Source: DTU018 sp029550685
Lineage (GTDB): Bacteria; Bacillota; Syntrophomonadia; Syntrophomonadales; Syntrophomonadaceae
DNA length: 8,303 bases
Assembly: GCA_035412805.1 (NCBI GenBank)
Contig: DAONVO010000098.1
Span: forward strand, 1-8,303
Reading direction: 5' to 3'
The notes below the pieces were generated by a model. It saw nothing but the letters and a program-made list of their open reading frames with translations. It was not told the origin of the DNA and searched no databases. Shown one piece after another: positions 5,638-8,303 of the stretch. Each line of letters starts with the position of its first letter. Position 1 is the stretch's first letter. The translations under genes and the position numbers were made by a program.

Positions 5638-6058
5638 ACTGTTGCTGGTTACAGCCTTACTTGGCTTAATCCTACTGCTGGCATATCCATCTTTTGAACC
5701 AATGAGAAGCAAATACACTTTGGAAAAGGATGCTAAGCAGATGGCCTGGACACTGCGCAGTGCCCGGCAAAAGGCCATAACTACAGGGGAGCCTCAGTAT
5801 GTAGAATTTAAACCGTATGCGGGTAAATATGAATATAATGAAGAAGAGATCAAACTAAGCGACGGTATTAAATATGTAGGAACCACCACTTTTCCCAAAA
5901 GAAGCAATGGGATGATTATTTGTTCCTTTGCCTGTACGGGTGTTCCGGCTAACGGGGGAACGGTTACCTTGAAAGATAAGTATAATAATTATCTATACAT
6001 TATTGTAAATCCGGTAGGCGGAAGGGTGAGGATATCCACCGTACCACCAAAAACATAA
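5603..6058 (+). CDS. Type IV prepilin-like protein (GspH / pseudopilin type)
   Basis: A 151-residue secreted or membrane-anchored pilin-like protein. The N-terminus is a short positive leader MVFKTRG followed by VTLIELL and a hydrophobic helix to about residue 28. This is the prepilin peptidase signal, with cleavage expected after G7 and the conserved glutamate at mature position 5 (E12). The rest is a soluble domain ending in GGTVTLKDKYNNYLYIIV and GGRVRIS, like GspH/FimT minor pilins. C107 and C111 could form a disulfide. The start lies inside aroE and the genes overlap by 35 bases; the upstream site (AAAGAAGTGG) is weak, so translation may depend on aroE. No pilin peptidase, assembly ATPase or other pilin is in the window. 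It is a minor pilin candidate for a pilus or type II-like system encoded elsewhere. Confidence 0.85.
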   Translation: MVFKTRGVTLIELLLVTALLGLILLLAYPSFEPMRSKYTLEKDAKQMAWTLRSARQKAITTGEPQYVEFKPYAGKYEYNEEEIKLSDGIKYVGTTTFPKRSNGMIICSFACTGVPANGGTVTLKDKYNNYLYIIVNPVGGRVRISTVPPKT

Positions 6059-6080
6059 TAAAACAAGGAGCAGCTCAGTA

Positions 6081-6587
6081 ATGATTCTGGAATTATTGTT
6101 CATATTTTTTGCCCGGGTTATCGATGTATCTTTAGGAACCATTCGTATGATTCTGATTATAAGGGGAGACCGGATTCCCGCAGCAGTGATCGGCTTCTTT
6201 GAGATTATGGTGTACACTGTGGCTTTGGGTTTGGTGGTCGGTTCCCTGAATCACCCCATCAAACTGGTGGTATTTTGCAGTGGTTTCGCCCTGGGGGTTC
6301 TAGTGGGCAGCCTTATCGAAGAAAAGCTGGCCTTGGGATACCGGGGTGTTCAGGTGATCGTTGATCGCGACCATTGCGATTTGGTGGATGCTTTGCGTGA
6401 GGCCGGCTACCCGGTAACCTGCTGGGAAGCTACGGGCAAAGCCGGACCTAAAACTGTTTTACATATGGTGGTAAAACGCAATATGATTAAAGCAGTGTCT
6501 GACTATATATACGAACGAGATCCTGGTGCCTTTGTGGTATTGATGGAACCCAAACAGTTCCGGGGAGGATATATTAAAAAGAAGTAG
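6081..6587 (+). CDS. UPF0316 membrane protein (DUF5698 + DUF2179)
   Basis: 168 residues, function unknown. There are three predicted membrane segments at about 3-27, 33-54 and 60-79, with the short RVIDVSLGTIR motif (12-22) characteristic of the family. A cytoplasmic DUF2179-type domain follows (about 88-165), ending in LMEPKQFRGGYIKKK. DUF2179 domains also form the C-terminus of YitT-type proteins and are thought to bind a small ligand, but no ligand can be named here. AAGGAG (6065-6070) lies 10 bases before the ATG. The gene sits 22 bases after the prepilin and 9 bases before aroC, so it is almost certainly co-transcribed with the aro genes. A role in aromatic amino acid synthesis is not supported by the sequence itself. 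Confidence 0.88.
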   Translation: MILELLFIFFARVIDVSLGTIRMILIIRGDRIPAAVIGFFEIMVYTVALGLVVGSLNHPIKLVVFCSGFALGVLVGSLIEEKLALGYRGVQVIVDRDHCDLVDALREAGYPVTCWEATGKAGPKTVLHMVVKRNMIKAVSDYIYERDPGAFVVLMEPKQFRGGYIKKK

Positions 6588-6596
6588 GAGGATTTG

Positions 6597-7784
6597 ATGC
6601 TGCGTTTCTCGACAGCGGGTGAATCACATGGACCAGGCCTGGTGGGAATTATCGAAGGACTTCCGGCCGGACTGCCTATCAGCATCTCAGACATAAATCG
6701 AGAGTTGAGCAGGCGCCAACAGGGGTATGGCCGGGGTGGCCGCATGAAGATAGAACAGGATGAAGTAATTATACTATCAGGGGTACGCAACCAAGTTACC
6801 CTGGGCAGCCCGGTCAGCTTTGTAATCTGGAATCGCGATTATGAAAACTGGTCCGATATCATGGGCTCTGGTCCCTGTTCCCAGGTGGAGCAGCGCCGGG
6901 TGACCAGGCCTCGACCTGGCCATGCTGATCTGGCTGGAGGGATGAAATATCATCATAATGACCTGCGCAATGTGCTGGAAAGAGCCAGTGCCCGGGAAAC
7001 GGCGGCCCGGGTGGCAGCGGGTGCTTTTTTTAAGAAATACCTGGAGGCTTTTGACATATATATCTATAGTCAGGTAATTGAGATTGGGGGAGTGATAGCA
7101 CCTCCGGTGGATATTACCCGGCACAACTTGACTGAGGTGCAGCAGGTTCTGGAAAATTCACCGGTGCGCTGCTATGATCCTGAGTCAGCCCAACTGATGA
7201 TGGCTAGGATAGACCAGGCAAGAGAAGAAGGTGAATCCCTGGGCGGGATGTTTGAAACGGGCGCCCTGGGAGTGCCCCCTGGATTAGGAAGTCATACTGC
7301 CTGGCACCTGCGTCTGGATAGCCGCCTGGCCGCTTTGATGATGAGTATACCAGCTATAAAAGCGTTCGAGATAGGCGAAGGCATTGCTAATTCCCGCCTA
7401 CCTGGTTCACAAGTGCACGATGCTGTATATTTACGAGATGCAGCCGGTATAGAGCGTAAAACTAATCGAGCCGGAGGGGTGGAAGGAGGGATCAGCAACG
7501 GGGAAACCATCCTGACTAGAGCGTACATGAAACCCATCCCCACGTTGTATAAACCATTAACCAGTGTCAACACCAGTACCTGGGAAGAAGAAAAGGCTGA
7601 TGTGGAACGTTCAGATATTTGTGCCGTGCCGGCAGCGGCGGTGGTAGGGGAGGCCATGATGGCTTACGGCCTGGCACAAGCATTCAATGAGAAATTTGCT
7701 GGCGATCATATGGATGAAGTGCAAACGTCATACCGGGAGTACCGGAGCTATTTGAAAAAGGTGTGGAAATGGGCAAAAATATAA
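6597..7784 (+). CDS. aroC: Chorismate synthase
   Basis: Converts 5-enolpyruvylshikimate-3-phosphate to chorismate using reduced FMN; 395 residues, normal for the Firmicutes type. Signature motifs are STAGESHG (5-12, H11), RRQQGYGRGGRM (39-50), RPGHADLAGGMKY (106-118, H110), DLRNVLERASARETAARVA (122-140), GGVEGGISNGE (293-303) and ERSDICAVPAAAVVGEAM (337-354). AGGAGG (6586-6591) overlaps the stop codon of the upstream gene. The ATG at 6597 lies 5 bases after it and is preferred over the TTG directly before, which would be too close. The 3' end overlaps aroK by 16 bases, which points to translational coupling. Confidence 0.97.
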   Translation: MLRFSTAGESHGPGLVGIIEGLPAGLPISISDINRELSRRQQGYGRGGRMKIEQDEVIILSGVRNQVTLGSPVSFVIWNRDYENWSDIMGSGPCSQVEQRRVTRPRPGHADLAGGMKYHHNDLRNVLERASARETAARVAAGAFFKKYLEAFDIYIYSQVIEIGGVIAPPVDITRHNLTEVQQVLENSPVRCYDPESAQLMMARIDQAREEGESLGGMFETGALGVPPGLGSHTAWHLRLDSRLAALMMSIPAIKAFEIGEGIANSRLPGSQVHDAVYLRDAAGIERKTNRAGGVEGGISNGETILTRAYMKPIPTLYKPLTSVNTSTWEEEKADVERSDICAVPAAAVVGEAMMAYGLAQAFNEKFAGDHMDEVQTSYREYRSYLKKVWKWAKI

Positions 7785-8293
7785 TTTTAACTGGATTTAT
7801 GGGTACCGGAAAGAGTTCGGTAGGGACCAGATTGGCCGAACGCCTGAACCGCGAATTTGTAGACATGGATCGGGAAATTGAAAGGTTGACTGGGATGACC
7901 ATTAGTCAGCTGTTTAGGCGTTACGGGGAGGTCCGCTTCCGTTCCGAAGAAAAGCTAATGGCAAAGAAACTGGCCGGCCAAAGCGATCTGGTAATTGCTA
8001 CCGGCGGAGGGATTGTCCTGGATCAAGAAAATATACAATTGCTAAGAGATAACGGCACTGTGGTATGCCTGGTGGCTGATCCCGAAGAGATTTTCCAGCG
8101 AGTAAGCCGTAAAAAAGGTACCCGCCCACTGCTGAAAAAGAATTTAACCGTCAACGATATTATAGCTATGCTGGAAGAGCGCAAGCCCCTGTATGAAAAT
8201 GCTGAGCATATCGTGGAAACCAGCGGACGCAGCATTGACAGTGTAGTGGATGATATCATCAACCGGCTCAGCAAGGATTCAGGAGTGTTGTAG
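7769..8293 (+). CDS. aroK: Shikimate kinase
   Basis: Phosphorylates shikimate with ATP to shikimate-3-phosphate; 174 residues, full length. Walker A is GFMGTGKS (9-16). Shikimate-site residues are D34 (DMDREIE), R58 (RFRSEEK) and TGGG (78-81). The lid arginine R119 lies in RPLL and the adenine-side ERKPLY motif is at 137-142. ATG 7769 follows an AAAAGG-type site at about 7756-7761; GTG 7763 is in frame but lies inside that site. The gene overlaps the end of aroC by 16 bases. Only 10 bases follow its stop codon in the window. In related genomes the next gene is commonly aroB. Confidence 0.96.
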   Translation: MGKNIILTGFMGTGKSSVGTRLAERLNREFVDMDREIERLTGMTISQLFRRYGEVRFRSEEKLMAKKLAGQSDLVIATGGGIVLDQENIQLLRDNGTVVCLVADPEEIFQRVSRKKGTRPLLKKNLTVNDIIAMLEERKPLYENAEHIVETSGRSIDSVVDDIINRLSKDSGVL

Positions 8294-8303
8294 GATTGTC
8301 TGA

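Noticed and set aside
6503..7124. Minus-strand open frames lying across aroC and its upstream gene
   Set aside because: They are antisense shadows of strongly conserved plus-strand genes, with no ribosome binding sites or recognisable domains.
8294..8303. Start of a following gene, with a TTG at 8296 behind AGGAG at 8281-8285
   Set aside because: Only two codons would be visible. aroB is expected here from gene order in relatives, but ten bases cannot support a call.

Overview
The window looks like a low- to mid-GC Gram-positive anaerobe of the Clostridia, most likely a syntrophic fatty-acid oxidiser related to Syntrophomonadaceae. This is inferred from three things. It has a long (607-residue) acyl-CoA dehydrogenase encoded with a thiolase-superfamily protein and preceded by a sigma-54 promoter. 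It has strong AGGAGG-type ribosome binding sites throughout. It has a Firmicutes-style yqeG / aroE / aroC / aroK neighbourhood. No tRNA, rRNA, insertion sequence or CRISPR array is visible.

Left part (1-2700, minus strand): a three-gene operon transcribed leftward. The order of transcription is acyl-CoA dehydrogenase (877-2700), a small PHP-domain metal-dependent hydrolase (261-833) that appears to start at a CTG codon, and the N-terminal part of a thiolase-family protein cut by the window edge (1-220). A near-perfect sigma-54 (-24/-12) promoter sits about 75-90 bases upstream of the dehydrogenase start codon.

Centre (2701-3114): a 414-base non-coding divergent region. It holds the sigma-54 promoter and several inverted-repeat elements at distances typical of enhancer-binding-protein sites. 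It also contains the leader of the rightward genes.

Right part (3115-8303, plus strand): a tightly packed run of genes. First come a GalT-family nucleotidyltransferase with an HSHSQ active site and a YqeG-type HAD phosphatase, 3 bases apart. Then comes a fresh promoter (4681-4709) with a perfect hairpin at the predicted 5' end of the transcript. It is followed by aroE, a GspH-like prepilin overlapping the end of aroE, a UPF0316 membrane protein, aroC and aroK. AroE, AroC and AroK carry out the fourth, seventh and fifth steps of the shikimate pathway to chorismate. The prepilin and the membrane protein are embedded in this pathway operon without an obvious metabolic link.

Most of the window is ordinary housekeeping and catabolic content. 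The points most worth checking are the sigma-54 promoter with its possible upstream sites, the non-canonical start of the PHP gene, an acidic residue in the cofactor-selecting loop of AroE, the variant active site of the GalT homologue, and the pilin gene lodged in the aro operon. I see no clear sign of a wholly new system.
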